Assembly: GCA_019802505.1 (NCBI GenBank)
Contig: JAFMOC010000096.1
Location: 833,501-897,500, forward strand
From: Corydoras sp. C115
Taxonomy: Eukaryota; Chordata; Actinopteri; Siluriformes; Callichthyidae
Reading direction: 5' to 3'
Length of the DNA stretch: 64,000 nt
Of the stretch, positions 1 to 13,917 are shown piece after piece. Every line of letters begins with the position of its first letter. The first letter of the stretch is position 1. The translations under genes were made by a program, and so were the position numbers. The notes under the pieces were generated by a model. It saw nothing but the letters and a program-made list of their open reading frames with translations. It was not told the DNA's origin and did not search any database.

Positions 1-275
1 AGCTTTAAATATAACCAGTTATGGCTGGGGGGCTTTTAAAAAAGACATGGGTACACCTGGGAGGCACTGTCTTTAAAAAAAACAAAACAAAAAAAAACAA
101 CAAGAAGCATGTACAATATGTTTTTTTTTTTTTTTTTTTGTAGGTGTAAAAAAAAGGGGGGGGTGGTGGCAGCATCAATTTTACAGTGTAGTTGGTTTTC
201 TTCATAACTCCTGACTTGTGACGTTCTCATTTGTAAGTCGCTTTGGATGAACGACTGAATGTAAATATATTAGAA
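1..275 (-). repeat. Second copy of the GACGCTTTTATCC-type dispersed repeat
   Basis: The reverse complement contains 'tccaaagcgacttacaaatg', 'agaaaaccaactacactgta' and the (C)n/(T)n tracts seen at 38401-38590. Probably continues left of the window. Confidence 0.65.
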
Positions 276-387
276 ATACTTATATTAACCTTCTTAATTT
301 CATCGTCACGAATCCTAAAATCACCTTAAATGACACTGTTGACTTTAGATCTTTTGATCCCCCCCCCCCCCCCCCATATCTTAATAT

Positions 388-704
388 TCATTCATTCGTT
401 CATTATCTCCCGCTTTATCCTCTATTAGGGTCGCGGTGGGGTTCCACATGCCCATCCAGGGGAGAACGTCTCGGGCGCTGGGCAGATCCATCCAATCCAT
501 CTCCGGGCACACACTCACTCACTCAAACACACTCTATATGGGGCAATTTTGAGAATTCAATTGACTTGATCCATGTTTTTGGACTGTGGGAGGAAACCCA
601 CGCGGACACGGGGAGAACATGGAAACTCCACCCAGATTGGGATTCGAACCGGGAATCCCTAGCGCTTAGAGGCGAACGTGCTAACCACTAAGCCACCGTG
701 CCGT
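388..704 (-). mobile_element. tRNA-derived SINE, TSD CATATCTTAATAT
   Basis: Family description: on its own sense strand the element starts GGCGGCACGGTGGCTTAGTGG (pol III A box) and has B box GGTTCGAATCC about 45 bp on. A 250-bp tRNA-unrelated body follows and the tail is (ATGA)n. It is read here on the minus strand. A 13-bp target duplication flanks it (375-387, 705-717). Confidence 0.9.
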
Positions 705-1795
705 CATATCTTAATATGATATCTATAATGGATAAACAAAGATTATTCCTGTTTATTCATGTTTTTATCTTAGTGGGAAGGAATTGAACGTTGTTTTTCT
801 AATCAGGCCGTTTTAAGGTTCGCAGGGGCGATGTGTATAAAGCATTCCGTAAGTAAACAGCAACTGTGCATTAGAATGTGCAGATGTTTGTTCCCCACTG
901 AGAATGTATTAACTTTCACTTTGACAATAAGGCGTGAATTTGGACAAGGTGTGGTCCAGCATGTACTTTCAGAGGGGTTTCTATTGTAAACTGTTTGTTA
1001 CAATTGTGCTTTTAATACTTGTTTGCTTACGCTTTATGGTTTCCCAGTTTAGATCATTCAATATTTTTAGTATATGAAAGCATTTTGAATGTCCTGTTCC
1101 TTTTCTACAGCTTTGTTGTCATTATGTGCTTGTTATATCAACTGGTTTGGATGTCTGAATCCTGAGTTTTTGTGAGCATGGTACTAAAGCTGCAGCAATG
1201 ATGAGGGAGATTCTTATAATTATGAACTGACATCACGTCTGATTAATAAACACATCCCAAAAATAACAACCCATTGCATCACAGTGGATGAGCATGTTTA
1301 TTATTATCATCATCATCACATTTTGTTACATAGAAAGACTTTCGCTAGCATTTAGCCACTCAGCTAATGTTGTAATCTAACGTTGAGATCTCGGGGGAGT
1401 TGTGAAGTAGAGAGAACTTGACAAGTGCAAGATTTCAGATTATCTGTTATCCCAAGTGGCTACATGTCAAATCTGATGGTAGTGAATAACATCACAGCTT
1501 TTTTTAAATTTTTTTTTTTATAGTTGCTGATGTAAAGTGGCACAGGTTTCTATCTTAATGTTGGGGGAAAAAAATGTTAAATGAAGTAATTATTTGCAGT
1601 TGCTGTGTGTTGAGTCTATTTATCTCACATCTAAAGCAAATTTGCCTTGCAAGTGTTTAAAAAATGTTTTAAAAAGTTTAAAAAGTGTTTAAAAAAATGA
1701 AACCTAACTTAAAATCTCTTGATTTCTTGAACTGTTGATGTTGAGTGTTTTGAAACATTTAGGTGGAGAGTTTATCATTACACTGATTGAATTGC

Positions 1796-2127
1796 GGCGG
1801 CACGGTGGCTTAGTGGTTAGCACGTTCGCCTCTCAGCACTAGGTTCGAATCCCCATCTGGGTGGAGTTTCCATGTTCTTTCCCGTGTCTGCGTGGGTTTC
1901 CTCCGGGTTCTCCGGTTTCCTCCCACAGTCCAAAAACATGGATCAAGTCAATTGAATTCTCCAAACTGCCCCATATAGAGTGTGTCTGTGTGAGTGAGTG
2001 TATGCCCAGCGATGGATTGGCGCCCTGTCCTGGGTCTATCTGCCCAGCGCCCGAAACGTTCTCCCCCGGATGGGCATGGGAAACCCCACCACAACCCTAA
2101 TAGAGGATAAAGCGGAAGATAATGAAT
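1796..2127 (+). mobile_element. SINE, near full length, TSD GATTGAATTGC
   Basis: A and B boxes present. The 11-bp duplication lies at 1785-1795 and 2128-2138, directly after the (AATG) tail. Confidence 0.9.
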
Positions 2128-5100
2128 GATTGAATTGCTTGATAGAAATGAGAATCGTGCAGATGTTTGGGAACCAAACTAATTCAAGCACTTAACTTTT
2201 ACCAAAAGCTTGGGCTTTAATGAGTCAGGGCTGTGAGTTGTTAACTTGTTTTTTTTTTAGTCCAAAATCCAGACCAAATCTCCAGCCTTGTCCCCGTAAA
2301 TAACAGCCACGGGCTCCTCAACTTAATATGAAATGGTAGTGAAGCATTTACAGGTATTCACAAGAGACAAGGTTCGTTTAAACCGAATGTTTCTTGCAGC
2401 ATTAAAATGTATTAAAAAAATCTAAAAAGCAGGTTCTCAAATGTGCACTAAATGCTCTTCCTGTGTGTAATTATTTTAAACTGCCGGTTAGAGAGATGAT
2501 TCATAATGCAATACAATGTGGTCGATATCATGCTTTGTAGTCTACATGGTGTAATTACATTACATATTCAGGTTCATTGTGGGACTTTTGTAGTAAACTA
2601 GATAATAAGCCAGAATCCTATTTAAGAATTGACACATCCCTAACAGTACATCTGATTCACAATAAAGTGCTTTATATCTGTGATGGCGAAGGATTCTGAA
2701 TGCAGCTTAAGAACGTTTTCTGACAGATCTGTTTATTTGATTGTGTGAAAGTCGCATCAGAAACTTCAACGATGAATACAGCAGACTCAGAGAGAGAGAG
2801 AGAGAGAGAACAAGTGGTAACTGTGTATGTGGCAGGAATTAGCAAGTTAGCAGTACAGTATGTTTAATGTGCATGTGTTCAGTGTCGCTTGACTGAAATT
2901 CGGTTACTGCTGCTCATGAAGCTCCTCTTAATCAAAACAGTCTCCTTCTCCTTGTGGGTACAAAGGCAGAGGTTCACCGTTATTTAATGTTAAAATGGTT
3001 TAAAACACATGTTGATATTAACCTGTCTGAATTCAGACATATCTCATTAAATGAAGAAAATACTTTAAGGTAAATATATTATTGTATTGCTGAGTTTAAT
3101 GTTATGAAGCAACCAACTGAAATCCCTCATTATCCATATACCATCAAGTGCTTCCTGAGAAAGTACCAGCCACCAAGATGTTTTGGCTTCTCTTTAAGCC
3201 GTACTCACTCACATAACAGCAGCTGCTTGAGCTGTGGGTTCAGCCAGGCACGTCCACGATGTCGCCATCTTGGTGCTTTGAACACAGCTGCATTTAATAC
3301 AGTTACAAAGTGACAGGTTAAGAAACTGTTTGGAAACGATATTATTTAAGGAACATGATACAAACCCCAGAACAGTTGGGGACACTTGTTTTAAAACACA
3401 AAGAAACCTGAAACCTGTAACATTTCAATTTACATAAGCTCAGTGTTTTCAGTATCATTTAATTTTATAGAGAGAAACACACAACCAAGTCACAAACTTC
3501 CCCAAACTTTTTTGAATTATAGATACCAACTATTGCAGTTCGGCAAGTGGATTTATTTAATTCCATCCGACTTGAACTGCTTGACTTGCATTCGAATCAG
3601 TTGTCTGATTTGTCCTATAAATGATGCGCCGTTTATTCTCGATAGACGACAGATCTGGATTGTAGACAGTCCAGTTGAACACACACTCTGTTTGTGAAGC
3701 CACGCTATTATAACTTCCACAGAATGAGGGCCTTTATCTTCGTTCCGTACTGTTCAAATGAGTTTTATTAAACAAGTCAGGTCCATAGCATGATACAATC
3801 AGTCTCACAAAAACCTGTCTGAACAAACCATTAGCCAATTCTGCTTACATTGTGTAACAGCTCCTTCTGTTTGAATGCATATGTTGTGGTATTTAACAAT
3901 ATTGAAATGATCTCATTATATTCAGGAATAAGGAAACAGTCTCTCATTACAAATGGCATATAATTATATTCAGTACATAATGTGAGTTCGGATGAAGCAC
4001 TATATTACATTATGTGTAAATGTATGAAATTAAAGACTTGACTCGCGGTAACCTGCCTGACTTTAATACTCACATAAGGTCCTCTGTTGCAGCAAAGAAT
4101 TTAAATTGATTTTAAGGTTCCAACCTCCAGGGAGAGCCCCTAAAAACTACATACCGTCAATGGTCTTTGTTTCCTTTGCATTTGCATCACTGGTGGGAAC
4201 CCTGAAGTGACGTGAGCTGGCTGTCAGTCTGTCTCGTATTTTCTTTTAATCTTATTTCAGTTTAATTTCCTCCACACCTCCTGTCGGTAGTGATGCTACT
4301 TAGTACCAGGCCCTGCGAGCACAAGGGATCTGAGGAAATATTTTCAAAGACAAGATAACTGGCTTAACTTTCTGATTCTGAATCATTTAACTACTTAAAA
4401 ATGTGAAAGTCCTGACCCAGGGAAAGAGTGAGCAGGTATGTCTCGGCCTCAGGGCTGGTGTTTTAGCGTTTGTGTAACACGTTCACGCACCACAGTCTCC
4501 ACTCTTGATTCTAGAACACCAGCATGTTATGCAAAGTCACAAACACTTGTATTTTTCTTTTTGTGTAGAAGGGAAAACTCTTTCTGTTTTAACCCAGCAG
4601 AATGTGTGAGGGGCTGATTTTCCATACCATTATTGCCTTAACTTACATGTTTAGGGCCTCAGGCTTAGAACGTTGTAAAGCCGCTTTGGGACAATGCACA
4701 GTTGTAAAAGAACAGTAGTTTGAATGTTTGCATGACTGTTGCGTGTAGGCTTGATTTATATGGAGTATTTATATAATCTCTAATATCTTGAGGCTATATT
4801 CATACATTTCTAGAGTGTACTTTAAAGTGTTATATCAGAATAATAATAATAATGGTAGTAGTACACATAGAAGAACAGATGGATAAACAGCTTGGGTGCT
4901 GCATGGTGTTAAATGCTTCGTTTTAAGTTAAAATCGTACCTGCAGTGAAACAGTTTTGTAAAAGGTTTTGTGTATTTCCATTAAATGCACGGTTTAGTGT
5001 GAAGTGAAAATAGGAAGTAAACAATTTTGTATTTTTCTTCGTATTAAACATCAAGCATGGAGCCACATTAGAAAAAAAAAACACTCACACTTCTCAGGTT

Positions 5101-5612
5101 GAAATTCATAATGGTTCAGTTTCCCTCTTTATTTTTTGACAGTTGTGTGCAAAATGCAGTTTTAATGCGTTTAGAAGGAAATGGCTCCAGTGTTGTGTTT
5201 TTCCTGGTGATGGAACATTCGAGCTCTTGACTTTGTGCTGATAATGATTAGAATCAGCGGAGCAGACATTCCTGTGTACGGCTGGTGTATGGCGGTTTGC
5301 TTTAAGATAACTTTGTTTTTAGAAGCATGACCTGTCTATAGATGTCCTTTCACACATTAGTCTGTCTGATAACGTGAGGCGCACAAGCAGGTGATGCGAT
5401 GCTGTGCAGACAGAAGCTTAGAAAGCTTGAAATTAGCGATTGGTGGGTCCACACTTTTCCTATTTGGATTCGATTTGGAAACACAACCCACCGGAAACGA
5501 TACAGATTCCGAAGCATACAGTTTAAAATGCAAACATCTGTGGTGTTGGGTCTGCATGAAACTTCTGATAGCGTTAATGATGAAGAAAAATAAAGTAAAA
5601 TAATTCAATTAG

Positions 5613-5895
5613 TGGTGGAGTTTCCATGTCCTCCCCGTGTCCGCGTGGGCTTCCTCCTGGTTCTCCGGTTTCCTCCCACAGTTCAAAAACATGGATCAAG
5701 TCAATCGAGTTCTCCAAATTGCCCCATAGAGAGTGTGTCTGTGTGAGTGAGTGTGTGCTCAGCGATGGATTGGCGCCCTGTCCTGGGTGTATCTGCCCAG
5801 CGCCCAAAACGTTCTCCCCTGGATGGGCATGGGGAACCCCCCCCCCCCCCCCCGCGACCCTAATAGAGGATAAAGCGGAAGATAATGAATGAATG
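5613..5895 (+). mobile_element. 5'-truncated SINE, TSD AATTCAATTAG
   Basis: Begins at the 'tggagtttcc' point of the element, lacking the tRNA head, yet is flanked by an 11-bp TSD (5602-5612, 5896-5906). Truncation therefore happened during insertion, as in target-primed reverse transcription. A (C)n run sits near the 3' part. Confidence 0.88.
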
Positions 5896-8800
5896 AATTC
5901 AATTAGTTTTGCTAATCTCATCTGTCTAATTTAACAAGAAAAAAGTGAAGATTTCAAACATACTACTACTATTTTTACATAATAATAATAAGTATGTAAA
6001 TTAATTTAATAAAGTGTTTTGTGGAGGTAATATTCTGTAAAATGCAGCGTGACTGACTGACAAATTGCGTACATAATGAAATGACGCGTGTCTTCAGAAA
6101 ATCTCACGGATTAGATTTAAGAACATGCTTGTGAACTTCTTAACTGCTCATCTGAAGAGTCTTGAATTATCTAAGGAAGGCTTTTTCCCATATGTAGCCT
6201 CCACCCCCAACCCCCAGGTCCCCCGTACATGGTTTTCATTTATTGATTTATTTCATTTTAAGCTAAGCATGATGGATGGTAAACTCACCTTGCTTGCTGA
6301 GGAGCTGTGTAATTATGGCACAGAAAAGACTAACAGATCACATCATATTAAATATCGCAGTATTATTTGTGTTACTATAATATTCATATATATAATTAGG
6401 TCTTAAAATAAACATTATATAGTATTGAAGTGCCACTGAGTGACCTACTTTATGTTGTTCCACAGCAACATGTTCTGTAGTCTGTATGTTCCATGCTGCA
6501 ATAGTAGTGTAGGGTTTGTGTCTAATCCCTGGAGCTTGCACCTGGGCGTGCCTCCCCGAATGACACTTTGCTCACAGCGCTAACTAAGCACTTAGTCTGC
6601 TTGTCTTAATTCTAAATGCAGCATTGTTTGTTCCACAATGCAGTGGGCTTGTGGTGGTAGGTAAGGGCTTTATGGGTTTCTGCACCCACTTTCCTGAAAC
6701 ATAACCGTGGACCTGAGGCCATAAATCTAAGGGTGGAGTGTGAAAAGAAACGTGACCAAGCAGTCCCTTGGGTCAAGAATGACTTTTAATAAGTAACACT
6801 CGATGTGTTCCCTATTATGGCATGTTTATTAAAGCTAGAATCTGTTATGTACTTTATAGACTAAGGTGTATTGGTGGGTTAGATTATATTGCATCACTAG
6901 CAATCGATGTTATTTTTTTTGATAAGCAGAACCCAATACTAATCCAGCTCTTTATTCATGTGTTTAAAAAGCCTTTATCATTTGTGAAATGGGTAATGCT
7001 ACACGTGATTGTCTAGTTTATTTGTTTTGAAGAGTACGCCCGGGGGGGGCGAAGAGTGCACGCACATAAATGAGCCGCATTTGCATCGGACACCTTTGGA
7101 TTAGTTAGTAAACAAAGTGAAATGCCATAGTTTGCATGCACATCGAATGCAGTAATCCTATTACTGTGTAAAGCACTGAATGAAATTCCCAGCTTCTTTA
7201 GCTGAGACTCTTCCAGTCTCTGAATGTTCGGCTCGACGCAGAGCACTCAAACACACCGAGGTTAGTAAACACTGCGCAATCTGAGTAATGTGTCTGAGTA
7301 ATAGAGCTGTGCACCTGTATCCAAATAAGCACCCAGTTAGCCATGCATTAGTGAGTATTCAAATACTGTAGAGACTGTTCCAGTGTGTGATGCAATGTGT
7401 ACAATTCTGCCGCAGCAGCCAGAGAACCTAAATAACAAGCAGTGCTTTCAGTGTTCGATGCTGTTTGAAGTAAATGAATGTAGCAGAGGCTTAGCTCCAG
7501 ACATCTCTGTATACACTTTAACTCGTGACAAACGCTGTGTCAGTTCTTTTTTTTTTTTTCCGAGCATTGAACAACTTTGAACGTTGTAAGATCCAAGGCT
7601 CGAATTGACACCTGATCCTGTCACAAGTGGGAAAGTGTCAAGTATGGAAGTTCACACCTTGAGGTAGAAACACATTTTGAGTGACCATTGTGTTCAGTCC
7701 TCGCTTACCCGCTTCGTATGCAAATGAGTACAGGCACATCATTTTCATTTACAAAGAACAAAAGCGTTGTTTTTAAGTGGTGGGAGGAATGAGAATAATG
7801 TGGAACGCGTGAAAGTACAACTGCACCTATATGTTTGGTTAAAGCAACATGCTTGGCTTTGCTTAATAAGTCTGCGAATGTAACTCGGCAACACGAGTTT
7901 AATATGTCGGCTGTGTAAAGAATTGATTAAATCCTGAGTGTGCTGCTGTGTGCAGCTCTTGTATGAATAAAGTAGCCAGGCAGCCAATCGCTTTTTCTGT
8001 TATAATATAAGACAACGTCGTAAGGATCATTAACATTTATTAAAAAGAAAGGAATGGGTACATATTGGATTTGGTAGAAAGCCAGTTAAGTCGGTGGGGC
8101 AGGCACAGTGTCGGTGGGGTTGAGGACTATTTGGCTGAGAATGTGTCAAATATTTGGGCCTTAAGACACTAAGGGACATGAGATGTGAACTTTATAAGTT
8201 GCTAGAACTACTCTTCGTTGGAACTCACCAAGGATCTGTTACAGAAGCAGCAGCAGATTCCTTTCTGCTCAATCCGTTTTAAGCCCCTGGTCTTTTTTCC
8301 TTTTGAAAAACGCTCTCTGAACCTCCGCCGCTAAGTGGAGAGTGCAGCGTGCAGGTCTTTTGTAGCTGGCCCTAGCTGCCCTTTCCTTTTCCTCGGCCTC
8401 TGGAGACCGCTGGGACACAAACCCCCGGTTCTCCCTCCACTCCGAGTACAATGCATTGAAGGTGGTGGTGGTGAGGAGGGGGTCGCACCGGGTGGGTCGG
8501 GTCAGCTAGTGCCTGACAGAGTGAGTCGGTCGCTCCCTCGACTCGCCTTTTAATAGAGACGTCAAGCGTCACAAAGACAGCATGACAGGTTCGAATGAAT
8601 GGAGCTGCAAAGTTAATGCCACTTTGTTTTTGCTGCTTTCTCTCATCATTTCAGCTCTTTCTTCCCCAAACTAAGCTTTAAATGGATTATATAAAGTTTG
8701 GGAACAAGTGCAAAACCCCTTTTGAAGCTTTCAGAGGACCCTTTAACAAAAAAAAAAAAAAAAAAACTATGGAAAATAAAAAAGAGGACATTTAAGTATG

Positions 8801-8996
8801 TTTTTGCTGAATAGGGTGGAAAAAATGGCCTACATTATATCAGAAGATGTATATAAATTAAAATATATATATAATATATATATTAATATGAATGATGAGG
8901 ACTTGTGTCTGCATTGAAATTATTAAAATAATAATAAGAGGAATAAAGAAAAGCAAAAGCAAGACTATAGTGCTGTATTCACACATTCTGTCATTT

Positions 8997-9285
8997 ACTC
9001 TGTTTCTTTCTCTCCCTCTCTCTATTTATTTTCTTTTTCTCTCTGTCTGTACTTTCTTTCTTTTCTTATTTTCTCTTTCTTTCTTTTGTCCGTGTCTGTT
9101 TTTCCCCTTTGTCTCTCTGTTTTTCTTTATTTATTTCTTGCTTTCTTTTGTTGTGTGTGTGTTTTTTTTCTGTCTTTCTTTTATTTCTCCTTTTTCCTTC
9201 TGTCTCTGATTTTCTTTCATTTTTATCTCTCTCTCTATCTCTATTTCTATGTCTCTCTTTTCTTCCTTCTGAAATGAAACTTTCA
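8997..9285 (+). repeat. Long pyrimidine-rich (CT/TTTC)n tract
   Basis: Nearly 290 bp composed almost entirely of C and T on the + strand. Apparent open frames here are low-complexity Phe/Ser/Leu translations. Confidence 0.8.
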
Positions 9286-10500
9286 TTGCTGCGTTCGATT
9301 TATATTTTGTCTCTTCTGGACATAACTAACGCCGTGTGCTTTTTGTAGAGTGTTTATAGGTTTATTGATTTGTTTGTGTTACAGAAATAGAAACACTGTC
9401 ACAACAAATATACTCCATTTAGTAATGTTGTAAACACAGCTCATGTGTCAGAAAAAGAAACCCAGCCTTTAAATAAGTCACTAAATCATTCACATTATTA
9501 AACTATTTTTTTTTGTTCTTGTTGGTTTAATTCCATTTATATAAGATTTAACCAACATGGAGATTAAATAAACTAGTACCTCGGGGCTCAATAATATCCT
9601 TCAGTGAGGTTTGTAGTATTTTCCTATTCAGTATCATCTGTGTGTGAGAGAGAAAGGGGGGGGGCAGTGTTGTTGGAAAGTTAATGAATAATAAATGATA
9701 AAGAAAATGCTTTTACATTTGGACCTTGGTTTATTTCACCATCTAGGTCGAAGGACAACAGACTAGAACTTATAGAACAGTAATGTTTGGAACAGTGGAG
9801 GACCTTCCCCATACTATTTGCACAAAGCTTATAATCAATTTAAGATGAAGCAAAAGCAGATTTTAAATTACAATTGGTGTCCACGTATTTGTGGTTATTT
9901 ATCATATAAAAACTCAGTGGATTAACTCGGTACACTGTTGCAGATTTTAATTTATGGAGGTTTTATGGAAGAAAATCCCCACTTTTGTCACCGCCCTGAT
10001 GAATATAAAGTAAATGCTTTAGCTGTTGAACCGATGCATACAGACTTTAATGTTCAGAGTCAAAAGAAATGAAAACACGGCCTGCGACTTTCATCAGTAC
10101 AACGAAGCAGGTTAAAAGTTTAAAGGATTTTTCTTCTTCGAAATACTTTCACTGATAAAAGAGCCGCCGAGCTGCATCTCTGCTCGACGCCGAGTCCCAC
10201 TCAGCTGCGAAAATATGTTTGTAAATATACAAAGAAACGTTAGAAAAACTGTTATCATTATCCGAAGTGCTTCTAAGCTTATTGACACAGCGGTCATTTG
10301 AGGTGGTTCCCACATTCCGCCGTTTTGTTGGTGCTTTTTGTGTTCAATAATTAGTGCACATTGAGTCACTTTAAGGCAAAAGAAACTCCTCTGTGTTTAT
10401 TAGCACATCAATGGGGTGGAGTTTGAAAAGTGTCGAGCATTCACGCCTGTCATACCCGATGGGGCAGTTGTGGGAAAACAGCCGTTCCACTGCTGTAGGG

Positions 10501-10502
<2 letters not shown>

Positions 10503-10540
<38 letters not shown>

Positions 10541-10541
10541 A
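10503..10541 (+). repeat. (GT)n microsatellite
   Basis: About 18 uninterrupted GT units. Confidence 0.9.
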
Positions 10542-10713
10542 GATTGTGTTCACTTTTTCCTTATAATCTCATATTCTGATAATAAGATGTAATTTTAATG
10601 AAGGGTGTGTTGGGTTGTTGGGTAGAATCTTTATCAGGGTCATTACAAAATTCAACTTTTTTTTTTTTACAATTAAATGTAATTTTACAATTAATTTTAC
10701 AATTAAATGTAAA

Positions 10714-10718
<5 letters not shown>

Positions 10719-10786
<68 letters not shown>
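10719..10786. repeat. (TA)n microsatellite
   Basis: About 33 TA units; a self-complementary tract. Confidence 0.9.
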
Positions 10787-10792
<6 letters not shown>

Positions 10793-10929
10793 ATAAAACA
10801 TTTTAAATAAATAAATTGATTATTACAACTTAATCACACAGCTTTATCATTGGAATTAAATCTCAAACACGCTGACATTCTGCCATTTCACACTTCTACT
10901 CATCTCTGTACTGTTGCTTCAGTCCTTTA

Positions 10930-11340
10930 CCTTTATTTTGTTCCTTTGTTTTTTTTTCTTTTACTTTTTTTTCTTTCCTCCTTGTTAATAAATGTTAGCA
11001 TTATCTTAATTTTTATTTTTTACATCATTTTATGTAAAAAAAAAAAAAACTTTCTAACTTTCTTTTTCTTTTTTTCCTCTTAGTTTTTTTTTTTTTTTTT
11101 CTTTCTATATCTTTTTTTTTTTTCCTTCTCTCCCTTCCTCCTGCTTTCTCTTTTACTTCCCTTCCTCGAGCTCAGGTTTCTTTTCATTGGCAAATTTCCC
11201 CTTGTGGGATAATAAAAGGTTATCTTATCTTATTATTCATTTCTCTCCTTCCTTTCTTACTTGATTCCCCTCTTAATTTCTTTCCCTTCTGTCTCTCTGT
11301 CTTTCTTTCACACTCATGCCCTTTTTTTTTCTGCTCCGTT
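10930..11340 (+). repeat. T-rich polypyrimidine region before sfmbt1 exon 1
   Basis: About 400 bp strongly enriched for T and C, ending near the acceptor at 11404. No coding signal. Confidence 0.7.
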
Positions 11341-11427
11341 AAATTTCCCTGCTCAGGGTTTCTCCAGATATTTTCAGTTTTATAACTTCACATTTCTCTT
11401 ACAGAAGCTGCGAGTCCGGGGTTCAGG

Positions 11428-13879
11428 ATGAGTCTAGATGCTCAGGAGTCCGGTGAGACTTACAAACTGATCACATAAACACTGACATGGTCCAAGAGTC
11501 CAGACTGTTGCACTTTATTAGAAACACACACACCTCATAACCTGCTGCACAAGACTTTGTCTTTCACATGAGATTAAACTACACAAATAAACGTCTCCAC
11601 AGAATTAGACTCGTGTTTCTCTGCATACTGTGTTAGTTCCCTTGACCCTGTCCTGTAATGTTCAGGTCTACCACATAAACACCTTCCTGTGCTAAAGAAG
11701 GTATCTGTTATTAAATCATTTTAAAACAACCCATCGGATTAAACTTGATATTGGCATATTTTCAGTGGGACGTCGTAGTTTACTTTGGCTGCTTGCTGCA
11801 TCTCTAATTGGCAGCAATAATGTGGATTTATGTCACATTTACAAACCCACAGAATGATGGCCCGGTAGGTGGCTGTGGTAATTGGCCAGATTTTTATCAT
11901 GTGTCACTTTTGTAGGATTCCATGCCACCAGCATGGCAGTGGTTTTCTATTTACAGTCAAATATTTCTGTAAACTGTATCAGAAGACAGATGGCCAGATT
12001 TAATCAGGCAGATATATTCAGTTGGTCTAGAAGGAAGTATCTGAAGGAACATGCAAGAGTGTTTCGGTTGAGTACATCACACGTTATTAATCTGTATCTC
12101 GTTATAGTTCCAGAATATAGTTCTCATTTTCTGATTATTACAGCAGTTGAACAAATGTGGTTGACAAAAATGTGTTACTTCGCTAAGGTTATGATCTTAT
12201 TCATTCATTCATTCATTCATTATCTTCCGGTTCATCCTATATTAGGGTCGCGGTGGGGTTCCCCATGCCCATCCAGGGGAGAACGTTTCGGGCGCTGGGC
12301 AGATACACCCAGGACAGGGCGCCAATCTATCGCTGGGCACACACTCACACACACAGACACACTCTATATGGGGCAATTTGGAGACCTCAATTGACTTGAT
12401 CCATGTTTTTGGACTGTGGGAGGAAACCGGAGAACCCGGAGGAAACCCACACGGACACGGGGCGAACATGGAAACTCCACCCAGATGGGGATTCGAACCG
12501 GGAATACCTAGTGCTGAGAGGCGAACGTGCTAGGTTATGATATTATTTAAAACCAAAGTGGAATTTGGAGTCTGATGCAGAGTTTAATCCCTCACATCAC
12601 CAACAGCTTAGCGGTTTTTAAAACTGTGCCTGTATTGTTTTTAATTGTCTGTATGTGACGCGACTCGTAATGTCGTACCGTTTCAGATGGGGACTCTGGT
12701 CAGGACATGTCGGAGTTTAACTGGGACGATTACCTGGAGGAGACGGACGCTCTGTCTGTGCCTCACCATGCCTTTAAACATGTGAGCTCAGTAATTTAAG
12801 TCTTTTTTTTTTTTTTTTTTTTTTTGTCTTAGACTGTAGTTTTACTTCCTGCTCTAACAGCCACAGACATTCAGGGGCAACAGAATGAGATTAAAGAGTC
12901 CTGACAGGTTAATGCACTGGGCCTCTTACCACGGACAATTTTAGTTATCCCCTTGGGCTTCTACACAGGATTCTGGATTCTGCTCCACCCCTCATGCAGC
13001 ACCCCTGCAGTCTGACTTCAAACTGTTTTAAAGCTCTTTTAATTAGTACAGTTTAAAACCTGCTCACCACTGAACCACGTTAGAACAACAGATCTGTATA
13101 TTAATGTTAGAAAACAGCAAATTTACACAGTATATTATTATTATTATTATTATTATTATTCATTCATTCATTATCTTCGCTTTATCCTCTATTAGGGTTG
13201 CAGGGGGGGGTTCCCCATGCCCATCCAGGGGAGAACGTCTCGGGTGCTGGGCAGATACACCCAGGACAGGGCGCCAATCTATTGCTGGGCACACACTCAC
13301 TCACACACACACTCTATATGGGGCAATTTGGAAAATTCAATTGACTTGATCCATGTTTTTGGACTGTGGGAGGAAACCGGAGAACCCGGAGGAAACCCAT
13401 GCAGACACGGGGAGAACATGGAAACTCCACCTAGATGGGGATTCGAACCGGGAATCCCTAGTGCTGAGAGGAGAACGTGCTGACCACTAAGCCACCGTGC
13501 CGCCGCATTATTATTCATTCATTTATTCCTTATGTTCCGCTTTATCCTCTATTAGGGTCGCGGTGGGCTTCCCCATGCCCATCCAGGGGAGAACGTCTCA
13601 GGCACTGGGCAGATAGACCCAGGACAGGGCGCCAACCCATCGCTGGGCACACACTCACACACACATACACACTCTATATGGGGCAATTTCTTGGAGAACT
13701 CAATTGACTTGATCCATGTTTTTGGACTGTGGGAGGAAACCAGAGTACCCGGAGGAAACCCACGCGGACACGGGGAGAACATGGAAACTCCACCCAGATG
13801 GGGATTCGAACCGGGAATCCCTAGCGCTGAGAGGCGAACGTTCTAACCACTAAGCCACCGTGCCGCCGCATTATTATTA

Positions 13880-13917
<38 letters not shown>

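Larger units (their letters stand above)
705..11400. other. Gene-free 5' region: intron or intergenic
   Basis: Apart from the listed repeats I see no exon, tRNA or conserved protein block. Stretch 8290-8560 is more GC-rich than its surroundings ('ccgggtgggtcgggtcagc') and could be an undetected 5'UTR exon, promoter or conserved element, but no protein evidence supports it. Confidence 0.5.

Noticed and set aside
8892..9348. Hydrophobic 105-aa frame resembling membrane segments
   Set aside because: Arises from the CT-rich tract (Phe/Leu/Ser from TTT/CTC/TCT); low-complexity translation.
11882..12394. 170-aa open frame upstream of sfmbt1 exon 2
   Set aside because: Half of it is SINE sequence and the rest lacks any recognisable motif; it lies inside an intron between phased exons.
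13217..13483. Recurrent frames such as MPIQGRTSR...RAPIHRWAHTHSH and CPRGFPPGSPVSSHSPKTWIK in many places
   Set aside because: They are translations of the SINE body in two strands. They recur wherever a copy lies, and start or stop at the element edges, so they are not a protein family.
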